DNA of 10,773 nucleotides from DASWRT01 sp036403035 (GCA_036403035.1 DASWRT010000248.1:1-10773), one strand, 5' to 3'; counted from the first letter of the stretch, positions 1 to 6,820 are shown. Notes: generated by a model from the letters alone, not told the origin. A program made the numbers and translations.

Positions 1-100
1 GTTCCGCGCCGCGATGGCGGTGGAACGATCGTTCCTTCAAATGGGTTTCTCGATTCCGTTCGGCGGATCGATCCTCGCAACGGCGGTTAAGGATGCCTGA
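1..100 (+). CDS. 3' end of an unidentified gene, cut by the window start
   Basis: The frame read from base 2 is open to a TGA at 98-100 and gives a 32-residue tail that ends in ILATAVKDA. Most of its codons end in G or C, as in the genes that follow, whereas the competing frame that stops at TAA 88-90 has many T and A endings. The stop overlaps the ATG of the next gene by eight bases, the usual arrangement for translationally coupled genes. The tail loosely recalls the C-terminal beta strand of class I SAM-dependent methyltransferases (PFG-x-S followed by an LAxA-type strand), but this is too short to name the family. Probably the upstream member of the same operon. Confidence 0.5.
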   Translation, partial: FRAAMAVERSFLQMGFSIPFGGSILATAVKDA

Positions 101-1109
101 CATCACGACGCCCAGCCGCTTCGCGCTCAGCATCGTCGTCCCCGTCTATAACGGCGCCCGGACGGTCGGCGATCTCGTCGCCGCGCTCGCCGCGCTGGAG
201 GTGCCCGGCGGGCATGAGATCGTGCTCGTCGTCGACGGCAGCCCGGATGACAGCCTCGCCGTGTGCCGCGGGCTGCTGCGGACGGCGCAGGTACCGCTCA
301 CCATCGTCGACCTCGCCCGCAACTTCGGCGAGCACAATGCCGTGCTGGCGGGACTGCGGCAGGCGCGCGGCGCGCACGTCATCACGATGGACGACGACCA
401 GCAGAACCCGCCTTCGGAGGTGCTTCGCCTTCTGGAGCACGCGCAGCGGACCGGCAAGGACGTGGTCTACGCCTGTTACGAGACGAAGCAGCACGCGGCG
501 TGGCGCAACCTCGGCAGCCGCTTCACCAACCGCGTCGCCGACTGGCTGCTCGACAAGCCGCGCGGCCTGTACCTTTCCAGCTTCCGGTGCCTCAGCGCGT
601 TCGTCGCGGCGCAGATCGCCGAATACCGGGGGCCGTTCCCCTATGTCGACGGCCTGATCCTTCAGGTGACGCAGAGCATCGACCGCATCCTGGTGCGGCA
701 CCTGCCGCGCGCCGCCGGACAGAGCAACTACACGGTGCGCCGCCTCGTCCGGTTGTGGCTCAACATGTTCATCAACTTCTCGGTGATGCCGCTGCGGCTC
801 AGCACGATGACCGGCGTCGCGCTGAGCGTGATCGGGACCTTCGCCCTGGTCGGCGTCGTCGCCGAGGCGCTGTTCACGCAGACGCCGCCGGGCTGGGGCT
901 CGCTGATGGCGGCGGTGCTGCTGCTCTCGGGCGTGCAGCTCCTGATCCTCGGCATCGCCGGCGAATATCTCGGCCGCGTCTACCTCACCGCGACCGGCAA
1001 GCCGCAATCGGTGGTGAGGGCGGTCGAGCGCAACCTGCCGTCGGCGACGGCGCGCGACGAGACCGCGCCGCCGCCGCGGATCGCCGCGGCGGGCGGAGGA
1101 CAGGGCTGA
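93..1109 (+). CDS. ArnC/DPM1-like family 2 glycosyltransferase, membrane anchored
   Basis: A 338-residue GT-A glycosyltransferase expected to move a sugar from a nucleotide donor to a polyprenyl phosphate on the cytoplasmic face of the inner membrane. The N-terminal domain opens with SIVVPVYN (residues 13-20) and has a VVDGSPDD loop (46-53), the RNFGEHNA segment (76-83) and the metal-binding DDD at 100-102 followed by QQNPP, as in ArnC and related enzymes. GQSNYT at 209-214 matches the conserved GxSKYS-type motif before the membrane region. Two hydrophobic helices lie at about 238-261 and 270-290, followed by GEYLGRVY (290-297), a hallmark of this subfamily. The ATG at 93 overlaps the upstream stop and the TGA overlaps the next ATG (1109), so the three genes are coupled. 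Donor sugar and acceptor cannot be read from the sequence. The last 30 or so residues are Ala/Pro/Gly-rich and probably disordered. Confidence 0.9.
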   Translation: MPDITTPSRFALSIVVPVYNGARTVGDLVAALAALEVPGGHEIVLVVDGSPDDSLAVCRGLLRTAQVPLTIVDLARNFGEHNAVLAGLRQARGAHVITMDDDQQNPPSEVLRLLEHAQRTGKDVVYACYETKQHAAWRNLGSRFTNRVADWLLDKPRGLYLSSFRCLSAFVAAQIAEYRGPFPYVDGLILQVTQSIDRILVRHLPRAAGQSNYTVRRLVRLWLNMFINFSVMPLRLSTMTGVALSVIGTFALVGVVAEALFTQTPPGWGSLMAAVLLLSGVQLLILGIAGEYLGRVYLTATGKPQSVVRAVERNLPSATARDETAPPPRIAAAGGGQG

Positions 1110-1480
1110 TGCCGATTGTGGCCTATTACGCGGCGCTCGTTGCCGGGATCGTGCTCGGCGTCGTCGGTCAGATCGCGCTCAAGGCCGGCGCCGAGGCGAG
1201 CACGCGCCACACGGCGTCCGACATCGGCGCCATCGACGGCATCCTCGCGCAGATGCTCAATCCCTTCACGATCGGCGGCTTCGCCGTCTACGTGCTCGCC
1301 GCCTTCTGCTACATCGTCGCGATCAAAAAGATCCCGCTGTCGCTTGCCTTCCCCAGCGTCTCGATCTCCTACGCGATCGTCGCGATACTCGCCGCGCTGC
1401 TGTGGGGCGAGCCGTTCGGCGTGCGGCAGGTCGCCGGGATCGCGCTGATCGGCGGCGGGATCCTTATGCTGTACAGTTGA
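1109..1480 (+). CDS. Four-helix SMR/EamA-like membrane protein, ArnE/ArnF type
   Basis: A 123-residue protein with four predicted membrane helices at about 4-24, 53-72, 77-98 and 104-122, the size and layout of small multidrug resistance proteins. VGQIALKAG (19-27) and WGEP (99-102) are typical of the fold. The EmrE proton and substrate carboxylate (E14) falls on Gly17 here, so this is unlikely to be a proton-coupled drug exporter. It fits better with ArnE/ArnF-like subunits that flip undecaprenyl-phosphate-linked sugars across the inner membrane. Its start overlaps the glycosyltransferase stop (TGATG), so the pair is probably made together: one loads the lipid carrier, the other flips it. 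SMR proteins act as dimers; no second SMR gene is visible here, so a homodimer or a partner encoded elsewhere is likely. The fold is well supported; the flippase role is inferred from context. Confidence 0.82.
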   Translation: MPIVAYYAALVAGIVLGVVGQIALKAGAEASTRHTASDIGAIDGILAQMLNPFTIGGFAVYVLAAFCYIVAIKKIPLSLAFPSVSISYAIVAILAALLWGEPFGVRQVAGIALIGGGILMLYS

Positions 1481-1485
1481 CGCAG

Positions 1486-2190
1486 ATGTCCACGCCCATG
1501 ACCGGTGGTCTTTTCGAGCATCTCAAGGCTTCCTGCCCGGCGGCGTGGCGGGCCTATACGCAGCACGAATTCGTCGCGGGGCTAGCCGACGGCTCGCTGC
1601 CCGACGCGGCATTCCGGCATTATCTCGCCCAGGATTACCTGTTCCTGATCCACTATGCGCGGGCGCTCGGCCTCGCCGTCTACAAGGCGGACCGGCTCCA
1701 GGAGATCCGCGCGGCGCTCGGCGTATTGAAGGCGATCGTCGATGTCGAGATGGGCCTGCACGTCGCCTACTGCGCCCGCTGGGGGCTGGACGAAGCCGAG
1801 ATGGAGGCGGTTCCGGAGGACGACGCGACGCTTGCCTACACGCGCTTCGTGCTGGAGCGCGGCGCGGCGGGCGACCTCCTCGACCTGCACGTCGCGATGG
1901 CGCCCTGCGTCGTCGGCTATGCGGAGATCGGCCGCGCATTAGCCGTAGACCCGGCGACGAAGCGCGACGGCAACCCCTACGCCGACTGGATCGAGATGTA
2001 TGCCGGCGCGGAGTACGGCGCCGTCGCCGACGAGGCCGTGCGCCAGCTCGACGCGCTCTACGCCCGCCGCGCCGGCCCCGGCCGCCTGCCCGAGCTGGAG
2101 AAGAATTTCGCCGCGGCGACCCGGCTCGAAGCCGCGTTCTGGCAGATGGGACTCAACGCCGCCGCCGCGGCGCCGCCGGCCCGGCGCTGA
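1486..2190 (+). CDS. tenA: TenA family thiaminase II / aminopyrimidine aminohydrolase-like protein
   Basis: A 234-residue all-helical TenA-family protein. TenA enzymes hydrolyse aminopyrimidine breakdown products of thiamine for salvage into the HMP branch of thiamine synthesis. The catalytic set known from B. subtilis TenA can be placed: Asp50 (in HYLAQDYLFL), Tyr118, Cys141 (in MAPCVVGY), Tyr145, Tyr172 (in WIEMYAG) and Glu215. The cysteine puts it in the TenA_C class. B. subtilis Tyr47 corresponds to Phe53 here. The gene starts five bases after the SMR stop with no strong ribosome site, suggesting translational coupling; ATG 1498 is an alternative start. The last dozen residues are an Ala/Pro/Arg tail beyond the family core. 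No thiamine gene or TPP riboswitch is seen nearby, so a substrate other than a thiamine product is possible. Confidence 0.9.
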   Translation: MSTPMTGGLFEHLKASCPAAWRAYTQHEFVAGLADGSLPDAAFRHYLAQDYLFLIHYARALGLAVYKADRLQEIRAALGVLKAIVDVEMGLHVAYCARWGLDEAEMEAVPEDDATLAYTRFVLERGAAGDLLDLHVAMAPCVVGYAEIGRALAVDPATKRDGNPYADWIEMYAGAEYGAVADEAVRQLDALYARRAGPGRLPELEKNFAAATRLEAAFWQMGLNAAAAAPPARR

Positions 2191-2379
2191 GCCGCCGGTC
2201 GTCAGGCAAGCAAGCGTGCGCTCGGACTTCGTGCTCGCGGAGGCTCCGCCGGGGGACTGCCCTGTCCGGCGAAACCGTTCGAGCAGCAAGTCGAGGAACT
2301 GCAAATCCGTCGCGACGGCGTTGCGCAACTTCAGCACGGCCTCCACCGAGGTCAGCTCGTGAACGTCGAACGTCCGCAT
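1939..2379 (-). CDS. Possible small protein of unknown function, overlapping tenA on the opposite strand
   Basis: An ATG at 2379 on the minus strand is preceded by a good ribosome site (GGGAGAG about six bases upstream). The first 55 or so codons have strongly G/C-ending codons and encode a plausible helical segment (DVHELTSVEAVLKLRNAV, then DLQFLDLLLERF). After about residue 45 the sequence becomes low-complexity (Ser/Gly/Ala, then runs of Arg and Gly), and the frame continues 252 bases into the tenA 3' end before it stops, 146 residues in all. Either this is a real short gene with an antisense tail, or the remnant of a gene that lost its original stop. No family recognised. The long antisense overlap and poor C-terminal half keep confidence low. 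Confidence 0.3.
   Translation of the reverse strand: MRTFDVHELTSVEAVLKLRNAVATDLQFLDLLLERFRRTGQSPGGASASTKSERTLACLTTGGSAPGRRRRGGGVESHLPERGFEPGRRGEILLQLGQAAGAGAAGVERVELAHGLVGDGAVLRAGIHLDPVGVGVAVALRRRVYG
2237..2249. terminator. Small GC hairpin downstream of tenA
   Basis: Six-base perfect arms (GCGGAG / CTCCGC) around one base lie 47 bases past the tenA stop. There is no T-run after it, and the minus-strand candidate gene reads through it, so a terminator role is only a guess. Confidence 0.2.
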
Positions 2380-2431
2380 GGCGGTCTCTCCCGGTAGCGG
2401 CAACAAGGGTAACCCCGCGTAGTCTCCTGCG

Positions 2432-2449
2432 CTGTGACGGCCGGCACAG
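2432..2449. promoter_or_regulatory. 18-bp near-perfect palindrome, possible operator
   Basis: CTGTG and CACAG flank a CGGCCG-like core; 16 of 18 positions are symmetric. It sits between the minus-strand start at 2379 and the epoxide hydrolase start at 2553, where a regulator controlling one or both would bind. No regulator gene is adjacent and no clear -35/-10 pair was recognised, so the role is inferred from symmetry and position only. Confidence 0.3.
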
Positions 2450-2464
2450 TAATCGCCGCATGCG

Positions 2465-2481
2465 GGGCAAACCTGTTGCCC
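2465..2481. repeat. Short inverted repeat in the epoxide hydrolase leader
   Basis: GGGCAA and TTGCCC form perfect six-base arms around ACCTG, 72 bases before the epoxide hydrolase start. It could be a second regulator site or a leader hairpin; it may also be chance in GC-rich DNA. With the 2432-2449 palindrome and the weak hairpin at 2237, it is what the 362-base stretch between tenA and the hydrolase holds apart from the candidate small gene. Confidence 0.2.
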
Positions 2482-2552
2482 GCCGGCCGGGAGGCGTATC
2501 GTGGAAACCGGCCAGCTTCGGCAGGCCGCCGCAGCGCGACGAGGATGCAACC

Positions 2553-3719
2553 ATGGCGCGAGCAGCCGAGCCGTTCACCCTGCACGTCCCCGACGACGCG
2601 ATCGCCGATCTGCGCGAACGGCTCGCGCGCACCCGGTTCCCCGATCAGGCGCCGGACGAGCCTTGGGCGTACGGCACCGACGTGGACTACCTGCGGCAGC
2701 TCGTCGAGTACTGGCGCACCGGCTTCGACTGGCGGGCGCAGGAGGCTCGGCTCAACGAGTTCCCGCAGTTCAAGGCGCCGCTGCACGGCATCGACCTGCA
2801 TTTCCTCCATGTACCGGGAAAGGGGCCGGACCCATGCCCGCTGCTGCTCCTCCACGGCTGGCCGGGATCGGTGGTCGAGTTCCTCGACATCATCCCGCGC
2901 CTCACCGACCCCGCCCGCTTCGGCGGCGACCCGGCCGACGCGTTCACCGTGGTGGCACCGTCGCTGCCCGGCTACGGCCTCTCTTTCCGGCCGGGCCAGA
3001 AGCGCTTCGGCGTCGAGGAGATCGCCGACTGCGTCGCCGACCTGATGACGGAGACGCTCGGCTACCGCCGGTTCGCCGCGCAGGGCGGCGACTGGGGCGG
3101 GTTCGTCGCGTCGCGGCTCGGTTACGCACACGCCGACAGGCTGATCGGCATCCACCTCAACCTGCTGGCGGTCCGGCGCGACCCGAAGATGCTCGCCGAC
3201 ACGACGCCGGAGGAGAAACTGTACCTCGGCCAGCTCGCCCATTGGCTGAAGGAGGAAACGGGCTACCAGTGGATCCAGGGGACGCGGCCGCAGACGCTCG
3301 CCTTCGGCCTCACCGATTCCCCGGCAGGTCTGGCGGCGTGGATCGTCGAGAAGTTCCGCATCTGGTCCGACTGCGGCGGCGACGTCGAGTCCGTGTTTTC
3401 GAAGGACCGGATGCTCGCCAACATCGGCCTCTACTGGTTCACCGGCGCGATCGGCTCCTCGTTCTGGCCGTACTACGCCCGGATGCACCGCCCCTGGCCG
3501 ATCCCGAACGGGAAGACCGTCGACGTGCCGACCGGCTATTGCGAGTTCCCGCGCGAGATCCTGCGCCCGCCGCGCTCGCTGGCGGCGCGCGCCTACACCG
3601 ACATCAGGCGCTGGAGCGTGATGCTGCGCGGCGGCCATTTCGCCGCGATGGAACAGCCGGAGGCGCTGGCGCAGGAGATCCGCGCCTTCTTCGCGCCGCT
3701 GCGGCGGAGCGGGGCGTAG
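2553..3719 (+). CDS. Epoxide hydrolase, microsomal (EPHX1-like) type, soluble
   Basis: A 388-residue alpha/beta hydrolase with the N-terminal EHN domain of microsomal-type epoxide hydrolases (about residues 6-110). These enzymes open epoxides to vicinal diols through a covalent ester intermediate. The oxyanion motif HGWPGS is at 101-106, PSLPGYGLS at 136-144, and the nucleophile Asp180 lies in GGDWGG. Glu335 in EFPRE matches the charge-relay acid of the EPHX1 class, and His362 in GGHFAAMEQP completes the triad. Tyrosines in SSFWPYY are candidates for the epoxide-polarising residue. There is no N-terminal membrane helix, so a cytosolic enzyme is expected. The ATG at 2553 has GAGGA seven bases upstream and gives the usual family length. 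It stands alone on its strand, with palindromes upstream and a strong hairpin 28 bases past its stop. The substrate is not readable from sequence. Confidence 0.93.
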   Translation: MARAAEPFTLHVPDDAIADLRERLARTRFPDQAPDEPWAYGTDVDYLRQLVEYWRTGFDWRAQEARLNEFPQFKAPLHGIDLHFLHVPGKGPDPCPLLLLHGWPGSVVEFLDIIPRLTDPARFGGDPADAFTVVAPSLPGYGLSFRPGQKRFGVEEIADCVADLMTETLGYRRFAAQGGDWGGFVASRLGYAHADRLIGIHLNLLAVRRDPKMLADTTPEEKLYLGQLAHWLKEETGYQWIQGTRPQTLAFGLTDSPAGLAAWIVEKFRIWSDCGGDVESVFSKDRMLANIGLYWFTGAIGSSFWPYYARMHRPWPIPNGKTVDVPTGYCEFPREILRPPRSLAARAYTDIRRWSVMLRGGHFAAMEQPEALAQEIRAFFAPLRRSGA

Positions 3720-3747
3720 CCCGTTGTGTCGCGATCAAGGGCTTAAC

Positions 3748-3773
3748 AGAGGGCCGCCTTTGGGCGGCCCTCT
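3748..3773 (+). terminator. Strong 11-bp hairpin after the epoxide hydrolase gene
   Basis: Perfect 11-base arms, AGAGGGCCGCC and GGCGGCCCTCT, around a TTTG loop, 28 bases past the hydrolase stop. It is the first of four consecutive hairpins. No T-run follows, so it is not a textbook intrinsic terminator, but its strength and place suit transcript ending or 3' end protection. Confidence 0.6.
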
Positions 3774-3850
3774 CGCCGGACCTGCAGTCCGGCGCGGGCG
3801 GCAGGCGGAACTTCGTTCCGCCGAGAGCCCGGGCGCGGCTTGCCGCGCCC
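3748..3850. repeat. Array of four perfect hairpins, possible extragenic palindromic element
   Basis: Four uninterrupted perfect inverted repeats follow each other in 103 bases: 3748-3773 (11-bp arms, loop 4), 3774-3794 (8-bp arms CGCCGGAC/GTCCGGCG, loop 5), 3804-3822 (8-bp arms GGCGGAAC/GTTCCGCC, loop 3) and 3831-3850 (9-bp arms GGGCGCGGC/GCCGCGCCC, loop 2). The first two abut directly. The arms differ from one another, so it is not one palindrome duplicated. Location between convergent genes fits an interspersed palindromic repeat family, but copy number cannot be seen from one window. Confidence 0.7.
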
Positions 3851-3913
3851 CTACGTTAAAGCGTGTACGCCTGCCCGATCGCGTCGGAATCGGAACGACG
3901 AATTCGGCTCCTT

Positions 3914-3950
3914 GAGGAATCTCCTCCTCCGGCGTGGAGGCGCGTCCTCC
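3914..3950. terminator. GC hairpins after the dioxygenase gene
   Basis: GAGGA/TCCTC (3914-3926, loop 3) and GGAGG/CCTCC (3936-3950, loop 5) lie just past the stop of the minus-strand dioxygenase gene and could help end the transporter operon transcript. Arms are only five bases and no T-run follows on the minus strand, so support is weak. Confidence 0.3.
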
Positions 3951-3955
3951 TTCGC

Positions 3956-4756
3956 TCAGTACGCGAATGCCTGATACGTCTCGACCGGCTCGCCTTCATC
4001 GAGGCTTTCGACGATCGGGTTGAAGCGCAACAGGTGCCGCGCCCGCGCCGAAAGGCCGTCGAACGTCGCGCGGGGCACGCGGATCGACACTTCAGGCCGG
4101 AACAGCCAACGCCGGCTGTAGCCGATCACCACCATCGGGCGCGGTTGGTCTGTCCGATTCGGCGTGCCGCGATGAAGGTGGCGCACATCCCGCATCATCA
4201 CGTCGCCGAGACGCATCTGGAACGGCTCGAGCTTGATCTCGCCGGATGCAATCTTCGCCATCGCCTCGTCGCGCTGCATCATATGCGTGCCCCTGGCGAT
4301 CTCGGTCGGCCCGTTCTCGGGAGTCACATCGCATAGCGGAAAATTGACGGCGAGCTGAAAGGGTGGCGTCTCCGCCCCGGTTTCCGGAAAAAGCGGCGGC
4401 GTATCGCGATGCACATCCTGGTAGTCCGATCCAAGCAGCGGCGTATCGGTCGCGAGTTGGCACATTACCGGATCGCGACCGACCAAGCGCTCGACGAGAG
4501 CCAGGATGTCGTCGTTCTCGAAAATCTCGGGATCGGCGAATGGCGGGACGAACGGCAACGTCACGTAGTAGCGGACCTGGCCGCGGTTCTGAAGGCGGCC
4601 TTCGCGGTCGATGTGCCGCGCCAGGAGCGGCTCGAAAGCCTCGTTCCAGGCGCGCAGCTTGTCCGCTGGAAGATGGTCGGGCAGCAGTACGTGCCCGTCC
4701 TGCCGGAAAGTTTCGGCGAGGCCGTCGATGGCGGCATCATCGTAGCGGCGAGTCAC
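3956..4756 (-). CDS. Phytanoyl-CoA dioxygenase (PhyH) family Fe(II)/2-oxoglutarate oxygenase
   Basis: A 266-residue cytosolic oxygenase of the PhyH family, which hydroxylates a substrate while decarboxylating 2-oxoglutarate. The iron-binding facial triad reads as His116 and Asp118 (VHRD) and His195 (HLHRGTPN; His193 is a less likely alternative). Arg206 in DQPRPMVV is placed to bind the 2-oxoglutarate carboxylate. ENGPTEIARGTH (147-158) is a typical family segment. The start is GTG at 4756, with no in-frame ATG before residue 98; a GGGA lies about nine bases upstream. It begins 34 bases after the second permease stop on the same strand, so it is the last gene of the sugar-type ABC operon. That suggests it acts on the imported compound or a product of it. 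The family has many substrates, so a CoA ester should not be assumed. Confidence 0.88.
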   Translation of the reverse strand: MTRRYDDAAIDGLAETFRQDGHVLLPDHLPADKLRAWNEAFEPLLARHIDREGRLQNRGQVRYYVTLPFVPPFADPEIFENDDILALVERLVGRDPVMCQLATDTPLLGSDYQDVHRDTPPLFPETGAETPPFQLAVNFPLCDVTPENGPTEIARGTHMMQRDEAMAKIASGEIKLEPFQMRLGDVMMRDVRHLHRGTPNRTDQPRPMVVIGYSRRWLFRPEVSIRVPRATFDGLSARARHLLRFNPIVESLDEGEPVETYQAFAY

Positions 4757-4790
4757 GGTATCTATCCCATCCCTGGTGGTGGAGAACTGA

Positions 4791-5807
4791 TCATTGCGGG
4801 ACGTGTCGGCGTGCTAGGCGGTTTTGCAGGATCACGACAACGAGGAGGAACAGGCCGCGGATCACCGACTGCCAATAGGCGCTGAGGCTGATTGAACCGC
4901 GACCGTTCTCGAAATTCAGGATGTTGAAGATAAGGCCGAGCAACAACACGCCCGACAGCGTCGCGCCGACCGAGCCGATACCGCCGGTAAGCAGCGTCCC
5001 GCCAACTACCACCGCGGCGATAGCGAACAGTTCCCATCCCGCCCCTTCGGTCGGCTGGCCGGCACCGAATTGTGAGGCCAGGATGACGCCAGCGAGGCCG
5101 GCAAGGGCGCCGCTCATCGCGTACACGACGAAAACGATCCGCTCGACGGGCAGGCCCATGAGCCGGGCGGCCTCCTCATTGCCGCCGACAGCCAGCACGT
5201 GCCGTCCAAAGCCGGTGAAATTGAGCACGACGGAGGCTGCGACGAAGGCCGCGCCGGCGATGAGCGCCGGGATCGGCAGGCCGAAAGCGTCGCCCTGGCC
5301 GAGCTCGACGAAAAGGCCATCCCACGACACCGAAACCGATTGGTTGTCGGCGAGGAGAAGGGCGCCGCCGCTCGCCGCCAGCAACGTCGCGAGCGTGGCA
5401 ATGAACGGCAGTATTCGCAGCCGCGCGACCGCGAAGCCGTTGACGAGGCCGACAGCGAGGCCGGCACCGACACCGGCGACCAGCGCCGGAATCAAGCCGT
5501 ATGGGCTGACGAGCGCCGAAACGACGCTACCGACCGCGGCGACCGAGCCGACCGACAGGTCGATGCCTCCGGTCATGATGACGAAGGTCATGCCGAGCGC
5601 GATGAGCGCGAACATCGAGTTGTAACGGAGCACGCTCAGCAGATTATACGCGCTGAGAAAGTTGTCATACCGCACCGTGCCGAAGACGACCAGCAGCACC
5701 AGCGCGACGAGTACGCCCTGACGGCCGAGCACAGTCAGCGTTCGGTCGCGGAGCGTGACTGCGGCGCTGGGATGGCGGCGGGGCGGTGGGAATATCACAG
5801 CGGTCAT
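4791..5807 (-). CDS. yjfF: Sugar ABC transporter permease, YjfF-like
   Basis: A 338-residue inner-membrane permease of the ribose/galactofuranose (BPD_transp_2) family, hydrophobic along most of its length with about eight to ten helices. The family signature GMTFVIMTGGIDLSVGSV is present in the first third, and GRHVLAVGGNEEAARLMG followed by a VVVGGTLLTGG block in the last third. It pairs with the neighbouring permease to form the translocation path. The ATG at 5807 has GAGGAG eight bases upstream, overlapping the stop of the preceding permease; the open frame extends further upstream, but that part lies within the other gene and was left out. Fourth in the operon, as yjfF is in E. coli ytfQRT-yjfF. 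The symbol is given by position and family, not by proven orthology. Confidence 0.9.
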   Translation of the reverse strand: MTAVIFPPPRRHPSAAVTLRDRTLTVLGRQGVLVALVLLVVFGTVRYDNFLSAYNLLSVLRYNSMFALIALGMTFVIMTGGIDLSVGSVAAVGSVVSALVSPYGLIPALVAGVGAGLAVGLVNGFAVARLRILPFIATLATLLAASGGALLLADNQSVSVSWDGLFVELGQGDAFGLPIPALIAGAAFVAASVVLNFTGFGRHVLAVGGNEEAARLMGLPVERIVFVVYAMSGALAGLAGVILASQFGAGQPTEGAGWELFAIAAVVVGGTLLTGGIGSVGATLSGVLLLGLIFNILNFENGRGSISLSAYWQSVIRGLFLLVVVILQNRLARRHVPQ

Positions 5808-5818
5808 TGCGCGTCTCC

Positions 5819-6820
5819 TCACGTCCGGCTCTGCCGCTGCAGCCAAACCGCCAGCAGGATGATCGCCGCCTTTACGACGAGGGCGGCGGCGTCCGGCACG
5901 CCGTTCGCGAGGAGCGTGTAACGCACGAGCTGGATAATCAGCGCTCCCAGCAGCGTGCCGACCACGGTGGCGCTGCCGCCGGTCAGCAGCGTACCTCCGA
6001 CCGCTACCGCCGCTATCGCGTCGAGTTCCATGCCGAGTCCGATGAGGTTTGCATCGGATGAGGAGTTGATCGCGATGACGATAAGCCCAGCGAGGCCCGA
6101 GAGAAGACCGCTCGCGGCGTATACCCATAGCTTTACGCGGTCGACGGGCACGCCGGCGAGCCGCGCCGCCGGCTCGTTGCCGCCGGTTGCCAGCACTTGG
6201 CGGCCGAACACGGTCGACCGGAGCGCCCACGCTGCCGCGCCGACGATCGCAAGCATCAGAAGAACCTGCACCGGCATGCCGGCGATGCGGCCGAGACCGA
6301 TGAACTGGAATCCGGGGTTCGAAAAGGTCTGCAGGTTGCCGTTCGTCATCACCTGAGCGATCCCGCGCCCCGCAATGAAGAGGACGAGCGTCGCGATGAT
6401 CGGCTGGATCCCGAACCGGGTGACGAGCAGCCCGTTGAAGGCGCCGAACGCGCCAGCCACGAGAACCGGCATCACGAATGCGAGCACCACGGCAAGCGCC
6501 GGGTTGCCGATTGTGCCGAACAGCCGGTCCTGGAAGATCATCGGCGCGAGCGCGCCGGCGATCGCCATCAGTGAGCCGACGGAAAGATCGATTCCGCCGG
6601 TCGCGACGACGAGTGTCATCCCGGTCGCCACGATCACGATCGTGGCGACCTGGGTCAGGTTGACGTTGAGTGTCTGCAGGGTCAGGAAGTTCGGCGTCAC
6701 CAGCAGGTTGAAGAGCAGGAGCAACAGAAGCACGGCCGGCGCTCCCCAGCTGCGCGCAATCGTGCGATAGCGCCGCACCGGGCGCTCGCCGTCGCCGAGG
6801 CCGAGCACCGTCTCAGCCAT
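5819..6820 (-). CDS. ytfT: Sugar ABC transporter permease, YtfT-like
   Basis: A 333-residue inner-membrane permease of the same family as its neighbour. It carries GMTLVVATGGIDLSVGSLMA, IQPIIATLVLFIAGRGIAQ and ELDAIAAVAVGGTLLTGG; the second of these closely follows the corresponding stretch of E. coli YtfT, as does the GALIIQ segment near the end. A short charged cytoplasmic N-terminus precedes the first helix at about residue 28. The ATG at 6820 overlaps the ATPase stop by eight bases (ATGGCTGA) and has GGAGGG upstream, so it is translationally coupled to the ATPase. The two permeases probably form a heterodimer. Substrate class is a hexose or modified sugar by family; galactofuranose is the closest characterised case. 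Confidence 0.92.
   Translation of the reverse strand: MAETVLGLGDGERPVRRYRTIARSWGAPAVLLLLLLFNLLVTPNFLTLQTLNVNLTQVATIVIVATGMTLVVATGGIDLSVGSLMAIAGALAPMIFQDRLFGTIGNPALAVVLAFVMPVLVAGAFGAFNGLLVTRFGIQPIIATLVLFIAGRGIAQVMTNGNLQTFSNPGFQFIGLGRIAGMPVQVLLMLAIVGAAAWALRSTVFGRQVLATGGNEPAARLAGVPVDRVKLWVYAASGLLSGLAGLIVIAINSSSDANLIGLGMELDAIAAVAVGGTLLTGGSATVVGTLLGALIIQLVRYTLLANGVPDAAALVVKAAIILLAVWLQRQSRT

Noticed and set aside
1..90. Alternative upstream frame stopping at TAA 88-90
   Set aside because: Poor G/C third positions and an unnatural peptide compared with the frame stopping at 100.
87..1007. 306-residue minus-strand open frame opposite the glycosyltransferase
   Set aside because: Low-complexity antisense frame; the glycosyltransferase on the other strand is unambiguous.
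1486..2190. TPP riboswitch or thiamine operon around tenA
   Set aside because: No THI-box-like leader and no thi gene was seen; tenA follows the SMR gene by five bases.
2352..3638. 428-residue open frame on the minus strand opposite the epoxide hydrolase
   Set aside because: Shadow of a GC-rich gene: Arg/Glu/Val-rich with no family motif, while the plus strand has a complete catalytic triad.
3748..3773. Classical Rho-independent terminator
   Set aside because: The stem is strong, but neither strand shows a T-run right after it, so only a general terminator-like label is kept.
3724..3915. Short plus-strand frames across the hairpin array
   Set aside because: They translate the palindromes themselves and have no ribosome site; the stretch is better explained as structured non-coding DNA.
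3956..4756. Assigning the oxygenase as true phytanoyl-CoA hydroxylase or ectoine hydroxylase
   Set aside because: Only family-level motifs are visible and the gene sits with a sugar importer, with no CoA or ectoine genes nearby.
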